Shown: one piece after another, positions 1 through 11,762 of the stretch | How the letters are laid out: every line of letters begins with the position of its first letter | How positions within the stretch are numbered: position 1 is the stretch's first letter | From: Bombyx mori | Taxonomy: Eukaryota; Arthropoda; Insecta; Lepidoptera; Bombycidae | NCBI RefSeq assembly: GCF_030269925.1 | Contig: NC_085119.1 | Location: forward strand, 13,923,001-13,987,000 | Direction: 5' to 3' | DNA length: 64,000 bases | The notes under the pieces: generated by a model | Databases searched by the model: none | The model's input: only the letters and a program-made list of their open reading frames with translations | What the model was told of the DNA's origin: nothing | Made by a program: the position numbers and the translations under genes

Positions 1-11
1 CTTTAGAGTTA

Positions 12-448
12 TTAGAGGTCCAAGGTCGTCGAAATTCGACTATAAATAGAAATTATAATTTTGTACACTATTGTGATTCAATTGTCAAAGACTTAACTTC
101 TTTAATCACAGATTTCGCCAAGAGTACACTTTAGACAAATACTAATAAAGACAAAACAATATTTAATCTATTTTCAATTTGACCACAGACTATAACTGAC
201 AGACTGCAATCAGAAAAGTTTGACAATACACAAATAGTATGCGTGTGTGTGCCAAATACATGGTAGTGTGTGTAATGTTTGTTTGTGTTGTTTTAATGTG
301 TTATTAATACATAATTTAAAAAATATATTAGCATTCTGCACTCCTTTTCTATATTCTCTATAAGTGTGAGAAATTTCATACTCTTCCGTCCGCGCAATTT
401 TCGTAAAAAGGGGCACAAAGTTTTTGCTTCACGTACTAATTTATAGAT
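12..448 (+). repeat. Dispersed repeat X, copy 1
   Basis: Roughly 430-bp unclassified repeat running from AGAGGTCC and GTCGAAATTCG to CGTCCGCGCAATTTTCG, then a TATAGAT end. Related copies lie at 8930, 26090 and 29706 (minus). It has no coding frame and no clear terminal repeats. It may start left of the window. Confidence 0.7.
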
Positions 449-670
449 AACCCAAGGCGGATTGATGTCGGGTAGGCGGCTGGTCGTAAAACTCACGCCA
501 AATCTCTATGTAGTATGATAAGAGGAAATGCTGCGCCCTACCCCACAGAATGTGAGGTAAGGGTAAGAAGACGAAGAACTTAGTGTGTATTAGATAGGGC
601 AGATTTGTACATATTCGAGCCGGCTCACAGTAAACCCTACCAGTCTGCGATTTTTCAATATAAGTTTACT

Positions 671-908
671 TGTGGTAGGACGTCTTGTGATTCCGCACCG
701 GTAGGTACCACCACCCTGCCTATTTATGCCGTGAAGCAATAAAGCATTTCGGTTCGAAGGTTGGGGCAGTCGTTGGAACTATACTGAGACCTTAGAACTC
801 ATCTCAAGGTGAGTAGAGGCATTTACGTTGTAGATGTCTATGGACTCCGGCAACCACTTAGCACCAGGTGGGCCGTGAGCTCGTCCACCCACCTAAGCAA
901 TAAAAAAA
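671..908 (+). mobile_element. Bm1 SINE, body and tail
   Basis: Recognised from GGTAGGACxTCTTGTG, GTAGATGTCTATGG and GAGCTCGTCCACCCA, ending in AATAAAAAAA. The tRNA-like head is missing. Confidence 0.9.
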
Positions 909-1660
909 CCGGCTGTTTTTCGATTATGTTTGTTATGTTACGAAGCATGTTTTATTAGACAACCTTTGATATTTCCTCGTGTAGCGTTTCATTCCTTTTG
1001 CTAATTGTTGTTCGCGGGTTAAAGCGTTAATTGTTGACGTTCGCTTGTATTCGCTAATCATTTCGCATTCTAGTCGCGGTTTAGCATTTTCATTTCTTAC
1101 CGTTTATTAAATTTAAATAAACAAATTCAAATGCATTAGTTTCAATGCCTTGGGACTATTGTATCGAATAAGTTTCTTTAAATGTTTTTCTTTTTATAAA
1201 AATCAATCTTGGAAATAAATTGTTGAACTCATCTTAGACATTTTGTTATCTACACAATTATTGTGGTTATTAAAAAATTAGCGTTCACGATATTTCCACG
1301 ACCAGTTTTGGGTTTATACATGTGATATTGGGAATTTTAAATGTAATCTTGTTTTATATTAACAATATTTTTTCCTTGTATTGTCTGCTTGTTGTTAAGT
1401 AATATTATGCTACGAAATGAAACAACAAGATTCTTAATCCTCAGACATGTGTATGTGAATTAAAATACTAATTAAGCCTACTGGCCATTTTTTTTCGCAA
1501 CAGTATCATCATACATATAAAGATGATGTTTATTACTAAGTCGTTTTCAGAATACGTTATGTGGGAAATACCTATAATTATAACAACATTGAATGGTCCG
1601 TGGCCTATTTTTTTTACTATGTAATTAACATTTTGTACCGTATGTTCCATGGGGAGTGCT
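909..1660. other. AT-rich DNA, nothing recognised
   Basis: No coding frame above background, no terminal repeats seen. Confidence 0.5.
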
Positions 1661-1663
1661 CAG

Positions 1664-2000
1664 AGGGATTGTTTGTGATGATACCATCATCTCGTTTTTA
1701 CCATCGCACCGCCCGCCACCGGAGTAGAGTTCATCCATACTACCTGGAGCCACTGCGGTCATCCACAGTGCGTTTCCAGAGGTCTTTTTTGCCACGTACC
1801 ATCTGGCTGTAGAATGAGCTCCCCTCCTTCATGTCATGTCCTTGTACTTCTTGTTGTCCCATTGTTCCTACATGTCCTTCAAACGAAGCTTGTGGAGAGT
1901 ATTAAGCGGTAGGCAGTGGCTTGGCTCTGCCCCTGGCATTGCTGAAGTCCATGGGCGACGGTAAACCCGTAAAGCTCGTCTGCCTACAAGAGCAATAAAT
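1664..2000 (+). mobile_element. LINE 3' fragment: ORF2 end plus 3' UTR
   Basis: A frame with HPYYLEPLRSSTVRFQRSFL resembles the C-terminus of LINE ORF2 proteins but meets TAG at 1810. It is followed by a 3' UTR with GGCTTGGCTCTGCCCCTGGC and an AATAAATAAA end. This links the same UTR, seen alone at 11633 and (reversed) near 20620, to a LINE. Confidence 0.7.
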
Positions 2001-2463
2001 AAATGTGTTTACTAATGACTTGTAGTATAAATACAACATTATACGTGACAGTTGTTCGTAAGACGTAGTTGGAAGATCGGTTCTAGCTTCCAAGATTGGG
2101 TCGTGGTAGCATGAACCGATGACTCGTCTCAAACTCTGAAGGAATACTAAGAAAACTGCTATGTAGTTTATAGGCAACTTTAAATAGAAAATAAGGCGGC
2201 GGTTCTGAATTCGGGTCGTGTTTCTTATCGATGTTATTCGCACGATTTCTCCGTCAAAATTAAATCGATTATGTTAATTACTAATTTGATCGCTTCGGTT
2301 TGATTATAAGTTGATCTCGGTTAATTCTTGTAGATCTGTTGAAGACTTCGGGCCGTTTCCAAAAATATTGTCTCGACATGGAACTCATACAGGGATGGAT
2401 ATGCACTATATTTTCTAGCAGACTCTGGGTGGATAGTAAATAAATATATCTTTAATTATCATA

Positions 2464-2714
2464 TTTTAGCAACGGCTTAATAATTTAAATAAATAAAAAA
2501 ATACAAAAGTGGGTAGGAACGATCGACACAGAATATTAAATCTTAAGACAAGTGAACGCTGCGCGCGCTGCTAGCCAAAAAGTGGTCCGAGGTGGCGTGA
2601 TGTCCCCGCTGGTCGGTCGGTTGCCCCTCCAGATGACGTCACGAGTCCACGTGAGTGCTCGTCGTCAATGGCTCCGCCCATCGACTTTGACTTAAGAGGG
2701 AATCGACTCTAATA
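2464..2714 (-). repeat. 3' LTR of the compact retrotransposon
   Basis: 251 bp, apparently identical to 5444-5694 with no indels. The matching block extends one base on each side by chance. The GC-rich middle carries TGACGTCA-like and CACGTG sites. Confidence 0.85.
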
Positions 2715-2886
2715 CGGCCTCTCCTGACTGGTGGACGTCCACGTTCACCTCGATGTCATGACCGTCTTCAATCTCTGACGATGCAGGACTCACTGTGTGC
2801 ACAGCGTTTCTATCGGGGTGTTCTATGATATCGTCATAGAAATAGATTGTTTGCATTACAATCATGATTTTTGTACCATGAACCAT
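2692..2886 (-). pseudogene. Short frame at the 3' end of the LTR element
   Basis: 64-residue acidic frame that runs into the LTR. Its position fits the tail of a deleted polyprotein, but no motif supports that. It could be chance. Confidence 0.2.
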
Positions 2887-3074
2887 TAGTAAAAGTTAAT
2901 AGTTTTTGTGAGCATTTTACATCACATTTCAGTGTGTTCATGTATAGTAGGCTCTTGTTGAGTTACGTTAGATGTACTGACGACATGGCACTGTTACCAT
3001 ATCGGGTGTATAATATACTGGGAGAGTAAAGTCTGGTTGACATGGCCAAGTTAACATGTCAAGCCAATACACTC

Positions 3075-3352
3075 GTAACGTGAACTGCGTTACCACGTCA
3101 CACCTTTACGTGAACTTTGTTACCACGTTACAACATATACGTGAACTATGTTACCACGTTACAACATCTACGTGAACTATGTTACCACGTTACAACATCT
3201 ACGTGAACTATGTTACCACGTTACAACATCTACGTGAACTATGTTACCACGTAAATCTCTGCGTGAACTATGTTACCACGGTACAACATCTACGTGAACT
3301 ATGTTACCACGTAAATCTCTGCGTGAACTATGTTACCACGTCGCAAGGTTTA
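3075..3352. repeat. Minisatellite, about nine 29-31 bp units
   Basis: Tandem units contain GTTACCACG and CGTGAACTATG. Most are 31 bp with a TACAACATCTA middle; two are 29 bp with AAATCTCTG. It lies inside the LTR element and makes a chance open frame (3179-3424). Confidence 0.9.
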
Positions 3353-3930
3353 CGTTACTCAGTAGGCATATGCACACAACTCTTACATGACCAGATCGTA
3401 GTAAACCAAAAAACTGAACCATAACAATCATTGATAACACAAGGTCAAAACACAATAATCAGAAACCATAACAACTCAGATCGTATAAAACGTTCTTGGC
3501 CTGGCTGTCAGCGCAGCTAGTGTCATTGATGCCTACCCATATTATCATTACCACAAATGATAAAACCAATACACATCACTTCACAATATAGTCAGCGACT
3601 CTCAGGTCGTTACTAGATCAACACAACAATAGTCTCCTTTGAGACCCAGGTCTTCGCTATACCACCAGCCGCCCATCGCCCTCTTGAACAACTCACAAGT
3701 GAATTGCAGTCACGACTACGGACAGGTGCGTACAGTACGACCAAATGGTGATGGTATCAGCTGTACCACTCGATGGAGGTACTCTCACCTCACTCATCAC
3801 AGTCTTCTACGTTTGACTCGTCAGTAGGGCAACTTTTCTTTATGTAATCATGAGTGTTATAGGTTCTATTACCAGTTAAAGCGATCTATCTTCATTAGAT
3901 CATCAAATTTTACTAACTTAGCTACTTTGC

Positions 3931-3956
3931 TTCTCTCTCTCTCTCTCTCTCTCTCT
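3931..3956. repeat. (CT)n microsatellite
   Basis: Uninterrupted CT dinucleotides followed by TTTT, inside the LTR element. Confidence 0.9.
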
Positions 3957-4175
3957 TTTGCTTATCGGTGTCGAAATCATTCAAACTTCTGTGAAGTCTT
4001 GCTTTAATATTGCGGGACTGAAGCATTCGGCACCAGAATCCAAATAAAAATAATTCGACTCACCAGATTGTTCTAATTTCCCAAAAATTACTCGATATTA
4101 CGCATCACTGGTGACTCAACTAGTGCCTGAACCCTACGAGGACTCGGCCTAACCTGATCTCCACCAAAAATTAAA

Positions 4176-4626
4176 TCAAATCGTGAATCTGTAGACCAGA
4201 GGGCCCATTATGCCCCGTATCATTATTAAAGTTCCGAGTTTGTCAGTCAGACCTCTGACCATCTTAATACAGAGCAACGATCTCCTGGCGCACTCGACGT
4301 ATGAGGCAAAGCAATCTGATGCTAATTGCATAGCATTATAAAGAATATTGGCATAGTCTAACTTTCGCGGACACACGGCTTAAAGTCTTTTACGAAGTTA
4401 CCCCACGTCCGGTCACTAGACAATCACACCTGTAACCAAGTACGCTCATCACTCTTAAGACAGCCCAAAACTCGTGACAAATACTCGGTGCCTTCCCAGT
4501 TAAGGATCTAGCCCGTTCTACTTCCTTACACAATGTGTCTATGTATTGCACGGCAGGGTAAAACTTAGAAATAAGGTAACCATGAGTTCGATCTGAATTT
4601 ACGAATCTAATGGATTCGGTTAACAT
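4176..4626 (-). pseudogene. Decayed gag core fragments in two frames
   Basis: Two minus-strand frames, 4390-4626 and 4176-4376. The first repeats the core-start pattern (YLISKFYPAVQYIDTLCKEV) already seen in the frame at 4864-5241. The second (LASDCFASYVECARRSLLCI and onward) looks like the later helical part of a gag capsid domain. The interval between 4626 and 4864 is open in another frame but not recognisable. Frameshifts and a possible duplicated core make this non-functional. Confidence 0.5.
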
Positions 4627-4863
4627 CCGTGCTGATGTGGTAGTTGTCTCTTTATTGTCACAGCGCGTGGTGGAACTATTTTACATCTATTCTCAAACGC
4701 GGGTACAACCGACACGGTGATGGAACAAGACTGCGTCCCGTTTACATGATCACCGACCTGGTCAGTCGGACTGTTGTCTAATTGACGTATTGATGGAGTG
4801 TGTTGCCGACTAGTAACATTTTGAACCCTTCGAATGTTATTTCCACCCATCGAAACTGATCAT

Positions 4864-5241
4864 TCAGTCTCGAGCATGTTCTATCGCGTCAATAAAAATA
4901 GACCGTAAGGTCGGTTGTGATAAAGTCGTTGAGCTAGTTACTTGGTGATTTATTACATTTGATAAGAGAGTATCCGACAAAAAATCTACTTCGCACCAAG
5001 AATCGATATCATTAACGCTGGGGTCAAAATTAGAAATATAAAAATTGTTCGACCTTACTTTGGACAGTGCACTTAATGCTCCGATGATCCTGTCTGTAGC
5101 GTCGTACGCGCGGGACTCTGACGGCGGCGGTGATGTGATTCCCAACGCCACCACGGGTCCGGCGCCACCACCGTCCGCGGTCGAGGGACGTGCGTCTTCT
5201 ATCTGCGACCCTAGCGGGCTCGACTCACGCGCAACGTTCAC
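4864..5241 (-). CDS. Truncated gag-like protein of the LTR element
   Basis: 125-residue frame beginning about 200 bp inside the 5' LTR. The first 60 residues are Pro/Ser/Gly-rich; then NNFYISNFDPSVNDIDSWCE resembles the start of the gag core domain of insect LTR retrotransposons (from recall of the family). The frame stops well short of a full gag of 300 or more residues. A nucleocapsid zinc knuckle was not seen. Confidence 0.6.
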   Translation of the reverse strand: MNVARESSPLGSQIEDARPSTADGGGAGPVVALGITSPPPSESRAYDATDRIIGALSALSKVRSNNFYISNFDPSVNDIDSWCEVDFLSDTLLSNVINHQVTSSTTLSQPTLRSIFIDAIEHARD

Positions 5242-5443
5242 ATTTGAGTTTTAAGCAATTAAACGCGCCAATATTATTCCTAATTGGTCTCGAACATTCG
5301 GCGAATGTGAGCGTCCTCCTACCCTGCTTCCAGTTACACGTATATCGGTCATTACGTTGTTAATTTAATGCAAATTTTAAAAATAAACTGTACGCCAGGA
5401 TAACCCAAAAGCGGATAGGGCACAAGCCCTATCCCACTTCTGA

Positions 5444-5694
5444 TTTTAGCAACGGCTTAATAATTTAAATAAATAAAAAAATACAAAAGTGGGTAGGAAC
5501 GATCGACACAGAATATTAAATCTTAAGACAAGTGAACGCTGCGCGCGCTGCTAGCCAAAAAGTGGTCCGAGGTGGCGTGATGTCCCCGCTGGTCGGTCGG
5601 TTGCCCCTCCAGATGACGTCACGAGTCCACGTGAGTGCTCGTCGTCAATGGCTCCGCCCATCGACTTTGACTTAAGAGGGAATCGACTCTAATA
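5444..5694 (-). repeat. 5' LTR of the compact retrotransposon
   Basis: Partner of the repeat at 2464-2714. Being upstream of the minus-strand gag frame it should hold the element's promoter. Identity between LTRs indicates recent insertion. Confidence 0.85.
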
Positions 5695-6085
5695 CATAAA
5701 TCATTCATTAAATAGATATGAAAAATGTAATTAGTACTACAGATATTAGGTACAGATTTTCTCCACATCGGATGTTGCATTGTTCAGAATTTCGTTGATC
5801 CGTAACGCGTGACGTAACTGACCGTGGTCTACATAAAGCCGAACCAAGATTGAAAGATCCACAACCGAACTAAACATTTTATACCGGCGTTACGTTCTGA
5901 CCATGTCGCATTCGACTGGTTCGACCTACGCGATTAATATCATAAAACTTGTTTACATTGTATGGTCTGAGTATTGTGTTTTTTTTTGTTCTTTCACAAT
6001 AACAAGGTTAGTAACACAACCAACAAAGTGTCGTACTTTAATAATAATAAAAAACTAAATCGTGAAGCTCCACTTATATTTGAAG

Positions 6086-6498
6086 TCGGTAAAAAATCGG
6101 TTGTCTGTAAAGTCGGTTTACTGACGATAGTTGAACGTGACAACGTCATAAGAAAGTACTGATGGAATGGTTTCATTTTTCAATTATCGTTGCTATAAAC
6201 AATTGACACCACATTCACTTTTCACTGAACTTCATACTTGACGAAAACATGTAAATGTATTTATTGTATAGCAGCTGTCCACGGGGATGCATCGCTCACT
6301 CACGTAGGAGAGAGACAGATGTCGAACGCTGCCGAACGCGGAGGCCGATTGTGCCTCTTTGTCGCTCGTTGCGCGCTCTCACTTACACTTCAAGCCTTAA
6401 ATGGAACGCCTCAGAGCGAGGTAACGCCGTATGAGTCATGTTTTTTCGTGCGTGCAGCCGGCTCCATCGAGTTATAAGACGTTGTCACGTCAAACATA
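6086..6498 (+). mobile_element. Repeat Z copy 1, TIR element
   Basis: TTGAACGTGACAACGTCATA at 6129-6148 and GACGTTGTCACGTCAA near 6480-6496 are inverted repeats. The arms and flanking AATCGGTTGTCTGTAAAGTC recur at 59739. Confidence 0.7.
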
Positions 6499-6877
6499 AA
6501 AGATAAGATGAAGATTAGAAATTGTTTTATTGTTATCCAACCATCACAACTATCAACAGACTTTGAAAAAAAGTATAAAAATTTTACAAATCGATAGTGC
6601 TTTGTGTCACTTAAAAATATTATTATTTGCATAGTTGTGTGTTAATGTTCTCGACCTGTCTGTCTACTGTTAAGTGGTTATCCGACGCTTTAGGCACGAC
6701 TTAAATGCTGCTTTTTGCTTTAAATACTCAGATCAAAAGCTCCATGGAACCCGAATAGTATCGCAGAAAAAGTAGTTTGCATTCGTAGATTAGATCTAAA
6801 CGTGAAGCGAGAACATATTAATGTTCCGCTGCAGAAATAGGTAGTGTGTAGTAGGCAGAAATAGAAAACGAAAAAAC

Positions 6878-7125
6878 TTTTTTTTTTATTTCTTACATGG
6901 GTGGACGAGCTCACAGTCCACCTGGTGTTAAGTGGTTACTGGAGCCCATAGACATCTACAACGTAAATGCGCCACCCGCCTTGAGATATAAGTTCTAAGG
7001 TCTCAGTATAGTTACAACGGCTGCCCCACCCTTCAAACCGTAACGCATTACTGCTTCACGGCAGAAATAGGCAGGGCGGTGGTACCTACCCGCGCGGACT
7101 CTAGAGGTCCTACCACCGGTAATAA
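6878..7125 (-). mobile_element. Bm1 SINE, body and tail
   Basis: T-run then GGGTGGACGAGCTCACAG through AGAGGTCCTACCACC; reverse orientation, head missing. Confidence 0.9.
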
Positions 7126-7216
7126 CGTTCAACATACTTAGCAATAAATAACAAACAACTTCATAATAAAAGTTGGTTTAGCATTTTAGATATCGTCGTA
7201 ACAATGCATGATTTTT

Positions 7217-7368
7217 AGCCGTTGTAACTATATTTGAGACCTTAGAACTTGTATCTCAAGGTGGGTGGCGCATTTACGTTGTGGATGTCTATGGGCTCCA
7301 GTAACCACTTAACACCAGGTGGGCTGTGAGCTCGTCTACCCATCTAAGCAATAAAAAAAAATAAAAAA
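7217..7368 (+). mobile_element. Bm1 SINE, 3' part
   Basis: Starts at GCCGTTGTAACTATA, ends in an A-rich tail. Confidence 0.9.
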
Positions 7369-7708
7369 ATTTAAAGCTGGCGACATATTGATAATCTTAT
7401 AATACTTTAATTTGAATTTAATGATACAGTTGTTTATTGTACTCGTCGCATCCTATGTTTTAGTTTTTAGCGATAAGACCGACCACACATTAGGGTTTTT
7501 ATGTTGTAACTGCGCCTGAAATATTATTATTTTTTGTGCATTAAATTTTTTATTTACTTTATGTTGCAACGGGTAAGTCTTGCCGAAGACGTGAATTAAA
7601 AGTGATTGCTTGAAGATAGACTAGAAGTAATACAAACGTCGTTTTTAGAAACATACATATTATTATGTAATTCAAAATTGAACTGTATTTGTCCTTAGAG
7701 CGCTATTG

Positions 7709-8156
7709 TTTTTGATGTGAAACATCTATAGCCGCACGTAAACCCGATTTCTGACGTGGCGACGCATGCCGTGGCGACGCGTCGTCACGCTATATGATGG
7801 TATATATATACAGTCTATATGCAGTAGTGTGTACGGTGTGGCGACGCGTTGCCATGCGCAATCGACTGTGCGATTCTCTCTCACTCGATCCGGCGTTAAG
7901 CCACCTCTCTCGCTACACTGAGCTCGGATACCTATAGTGTATACTCCGTAGTGTATACAGTGTTGTTTACTACAGTACACATAAAACCTGTGTTTTACTT
8001 AAAAACAAATTATTTTTTCGTAATATTATTCTTATTTATTTTATCATTATGACATATTTAGTTCCTATCACAATCTGTTCTTTTCTGCATATTACTTTTA
8101 CAAAATAATGTCGATGTTTCACATCTGCCAGGCGTCTCGTGACGGCTCACATTTTT
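7709..8156 (+). mobile_element. Repeat Y copy 1, putative DNA element
   Basis: GATGTGAAACATC near the left end and its inverse GATGTTTCACATC near the right. Shares most of its length with 54048-54393 but carries an extra 90 bp or so with a second GTGGCGACGCGT. No transposase frame. Confidence 0.7.
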
Positions 8157-8382
8157 TAATGAGATTTCTTGTATTTTATGATACTTATGATAATATTAGG
8201 TCGATATATTATGTAATTATAGAACGAAATAACCACGAAAATTATAAAGTATTCGAAACGACGGGAATTTCACAATGACAATGAAATATCCAAGATTAAA
8301 TTTTAAAATTAGCCTTAATTATGGCCTTATATAGTTTGGTTTCCATTAAAGCTTGCAAATTTGCTTTAACTATAAATATATA

Positions 8383-8520
8383 CAGAGACCTTAGAACTTA
8401 TCTCAAGGTGGGTGGCGCATTTACGTTGTAGATGTCTATGGGCTCCAGTAACCACTTAACACCAGGTGGGCGGGGAGCTCGTCCACCCGTCAAAGCATTA
8501 AAAATGAAAAATAAAAAAAT
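8383..8520 (+). mobile_element. Bm1 SINE, 3' part
   Basis: Starts at GAGACCTTAGAACTTATCTC and runs to the A-rich tail. Confidence 0.9.
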
Positions 8521-8929
8521 GAGTAAAATTTTCATTACAACATCGTCATGTTACATAAGTTTCTATTTAACGTCATCTATCAACATTTACTATTATTAAT
8601 ATGATTACTGAACAAATACTGATATGCAAATGATTCTCAGAATACAGAAAAAACGGTTTTTTCTGTTCATCTGAGCAAATGATTATGATAAAATGATAAC
8701 GCTCACTGAAAATTTGTAACTTCTCCATAGGAATTAACTTCGTAGCTTCACTAAATATTTGTATGTATCTGGATAATGTCTCCGAGTTCGTGTTGCGTTA
8801 GAATATTCATGAGACGATTAGGTCGAAGTAAATGAGTACCATCATTGCGTTAAAGTGTGTTCAATTTCGTTTATTGAAAATTTGTTTTGTTAGATCCTCG
8901 TTTTGTAGATATAAACAGGATAAGTAACT

Positions 8930-9018
8930 ATATGTGTGGGAAATTCATACTCCTCCGTCCGCGCAATTTTCGTAAAAAGGGATACAAAGTTTTTCCTTCA
9001 CGTATTAATATATAGATG
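8930..9018 (+). repeat. Dispersed repeat X, copy 2 (right end only)
   Basis: Shares the segment CCTCCGTCCGCGCAATTTTC through TATAGATGA with copy 1; the left 340 bp is absent. Confidence 0.7.
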
Positions 9019-10298
9019 ACGTTCGTTCTGTCAGTAATATTATCAATATATTTGATGTTACCAGTCGTTAAAGACGCGCTTCGTACCGTATAAATGAATC
9101 TACGTCTTGGTATACTAAGAGCGGGCACGTGATCTTTCGATTTCACGGAGCGCGAACAATTTAGTACACAGTAAAGCCAAACAAATTACAAAACTAAGCC
9201 AACGAGTTTACGGTTTACAAAATGAAATCAATCAAAATGTTTTTGTTATTCAATTATGCCTTTACAGGCACTTTCAAATTCTCATGACGTTACCACCAAT
9301 TCGAAATGCAGTTTCATCACTGACAAGAATCGGCAAGATACTCAGGGCTTGCCTTCTTTAACGTTGGAGAATCCAATTTGCGGATACTTGGTCGATGGGG
9401 ATCAGGCTGGGTTGTGTCGGACTCCAAGATTATTGCCAACTTAACCCCATCGATCATTCTCTCAAAACGTCCAATCTCCGCCCGAGACGGAACTTGGGTC
9501 AGGGTAGGTAGGGGATCCTGCGGTCAATACTACAGCCAATATATTTAGATTTAAAAAAAATGTTCAGTACTATTTCTATGAGTACAGTTTCAAACCAAAC
9601 GCGATTTACACGATCTGGCGACTACAGCGCACGTAGGGAAACCAGACCCAGAGATTGAGGAAGTGATCCGCGCGATCGAATCTGTGTGTTGCCGAGGACG
9701 AGTTTTCGGCCAGGCGTGAAGTGCCGCTTCGCTTTGGATTTTATTGATATCGAGAGGTATACATTTATGAACGTAGTAACTAGCTCGATTGACCGAAAAC
9801 TAGATGAGATGACGACATCGCAGAAAGGAAAACAACGCTGAATTATTTTTATGAGCCTCGGGGATTGGCAATAATTGGTTTCACTGCGACGACCTTCAAA
9901 TTAACCAGTGGTTGACATCGTAACAAAACCTTATTCTCCTAAGATAAACTCAATATGGTTCGGTCGTCCACGTATGGCATTCTTCCAATATTCGAAAGGG
10001 AAATTCAAGAAAACCAACTAAGACACCCTGTACGAATTCCGAATACCATTCCAATTTAAATTTAATTTCACTGCGCTCTTAAAATTTTGCTTTTCGTATT
10101 GGACTCGACCGTTTTGTTTTCATAAGCCAACGTGGATTAGTCTGCTACTGTATTTTTAAATTTATCGTAGCTACATTTCTAAATATTTGCATTGGATCGA
10201 TATCAAATTGGTGAGCATGTAGATTCGGTTTTAATTGTTGCAGCAGTATAGTTTTTTTATTATTATTTCATACTTAACTATCTACAGGGATGGACAAT
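9019..10298. other. Unassigned intergenic DNA
   Basis: 9250-9540 is richer in GC than its surroundings and in reverse reads an open stretch (RAEIGRFERMIDGVKLAIIL), possibly an old retroelement scrap; no family recognised. The rest is featureless. Confidence 0.4.
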
Positions 10299-10873
10299 GG
10301 GTCGTTTTCAATTTTGCGGACAAAAAAGTAACGATTTCATGAATTTAAACTTTCTCTAATTTTCCATATTTTTTTTGTATTTAGGCATGTTCAGAATAAA
10401 AAATGCTTCATCACAATCAAGTCAATCAATCATTTATTGATAATATTATATAATATTCATTTATATTTTTCATTTTAGGCATTTCATAACGGATGACAAT
10501 TTAAATAGGGACTTTTTTAAAAAACTTAGAAATCGTAACTCTCTTGTTTTTAATAATGTTCTAATATCTAGTTACTTTTCCTTTATTATTGTATCATACT
10601 GATTAAATAAATTTGCCGAATTTCACCACGCATTACTGGAAAAATAGCAAACAAGTTAGAATTTGAATTTTGAACCAGTGTTACGAATGAGATTTGGGGT
10701 AGTTTTTAATGTATAACTCCTAATTTAACAGTCTTTACGAATATATAGTTATAGGACCACGTGCCTGTTGTCATGACAACAAATTTACTGTACTTTTAAT
10801 TACCGTAACATTAAGGTTATGAGAATTAAATCAAATAACTCGCTATTGGCCCCAAATTTGAAAACGACCCCAA
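10299..10873. mobile_element. Possible TIR element of about 575 bp
   Basis: TGGGTCGTTTTCAATTTTG at the left and, inverted, CAAATTTGAAAACGACCCC at the right. Inverted ends are imperfect and about 25 bp long; the interior is AT-rich without a frame. Confidence 0.5.
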
Positions 10874-10904
10874 TGTGATGGCTCGGATTTGCTATCATCA
10901 TCAT

Positions 10905-11068
10905 AATCCTTCCACAGTCTTCTTCTTCTTCTTCTCTGTCTTTTCCTCATTGCTGAGGGTCGTGACCACCTTGGTCCAGTTTTTGCACCAGCTTTCTCCA
11001 ATGCTGCCTGCATTCGGCCTGCTTAATGGCGCCCGGGACGCTGGTGTTTGTGGCCTCCTTGATAATGT
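10905..11068 (-). mobile_element. Possible RTE-type LINE 3' fragment
   Basis: Shares TCCTCATTGCTGAGGGTCGT with the flank of the RTE element at 36.7 kb and starts with a CTT repeat. The short frame 10875-11072 is not a gene. Confidence 0.4.
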
Positions 11069-11632
11069 CTAACACTATCTAAATTACATATTGTTCAGAC
11101 TTAAACCACAAATGGTATTTATTAGCTTTAAACCTTCGTTCGTGCATCATATCCGTTATAGGTAAAGAAGAATATTGTCTGGATGTGGTTTTCAATAGTG
11201 TGTTGAAATATACTTTTTTCATTCTTTTTTTAATATTGACTAACGATGTTAATACCAGAGAGACCACCCTTCTTGTACTAAATGATCATAAAAATCCATA
11301 GTTATGAAAACGCGAATCCACTTTCAGAATATCGAACTATCAATTGTCCTTTCAAACCAGAATGCTTTGTGGCATTAATCTGTATCATGGGACATACCCA
11401 TACAATATCTTGGACCATCGATAAAACTGGGCTATATGTCACTTTGAAAATCGGTATGTTCTGAAGCTCCTATACAATACACATACACGACACATCTGCA
11501 GAAATACATATACGAAATATACTCCCAATTATAAGTTCTATCCTTAATATACTATGTTAATGTAAAATCAAACATCTTCCACCTTTTTGAGCTGCAATGC
11601 AACATGTACTGGTCATAAGCGGTCATAAGCAT

Positions 11633-11762
11633 TTTGCGGTAGGCAGCGGCTTGGCTCTGCCCCTGGCATTGCTGAACTCCATGGGCGACGGTAACCAATC
11701 ACCATCAGGTGGGCCGTATGCCCGTCTGCCTACAAAGGCAATAAAAAAAAAAAAAAAAAAAA
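11633..11762 (+). mobile_element. LINE 3' UTR with long poly(A)
   Basis: Same 3' UTR as at 1908-2000 (GCGGTAGGCAGCGGCTTGGC), ending in about 20 A. Explains the overlapping open frames here. Confidence 0.8.

Larger units (their letters stand above)
2464..5694 (-). mobile_element. Compact LTR retrotransposon, gag remnants only
   Basis: Two direct repeats of 251 bp (2464-2714 and 5444-5694) read as identical, offset by exactly 2980 bp. They are flanked by a 4-bp target-site duplication, CATA, at 2460-2463 and 5695-5698. Gag-like frames are all on the minus strand, so the 5' LTR is the one at 5444-5694. Just inside it the minus strand reads CAGAAGTGGGAT, which resembles the complement of a tRNA 3' region (possible primer-binding site). 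Next to the other LTR it reads CAGGAGAGGCC, a weak polypurine tract. No protease, reverse transcriptase or integrase domain is visible, so the element is non-autonomous. A 4-bp duplication fits the Ty3/gypsy group, but the family is not settled. Confidence 0.85.

Noticed and set aside
3179..3424. 81-residue repetitive frame
   Set aside because: Produced by the minisatellite; the repeat length is not a steady multiple of three and the element's genes are on the other strand.
9256..9444. Possible host exon near 9.3 kb
   Set aside because: Moderate GC and open stretches on both strands, but no splice-consistent frame or known domain; left as unassigned.
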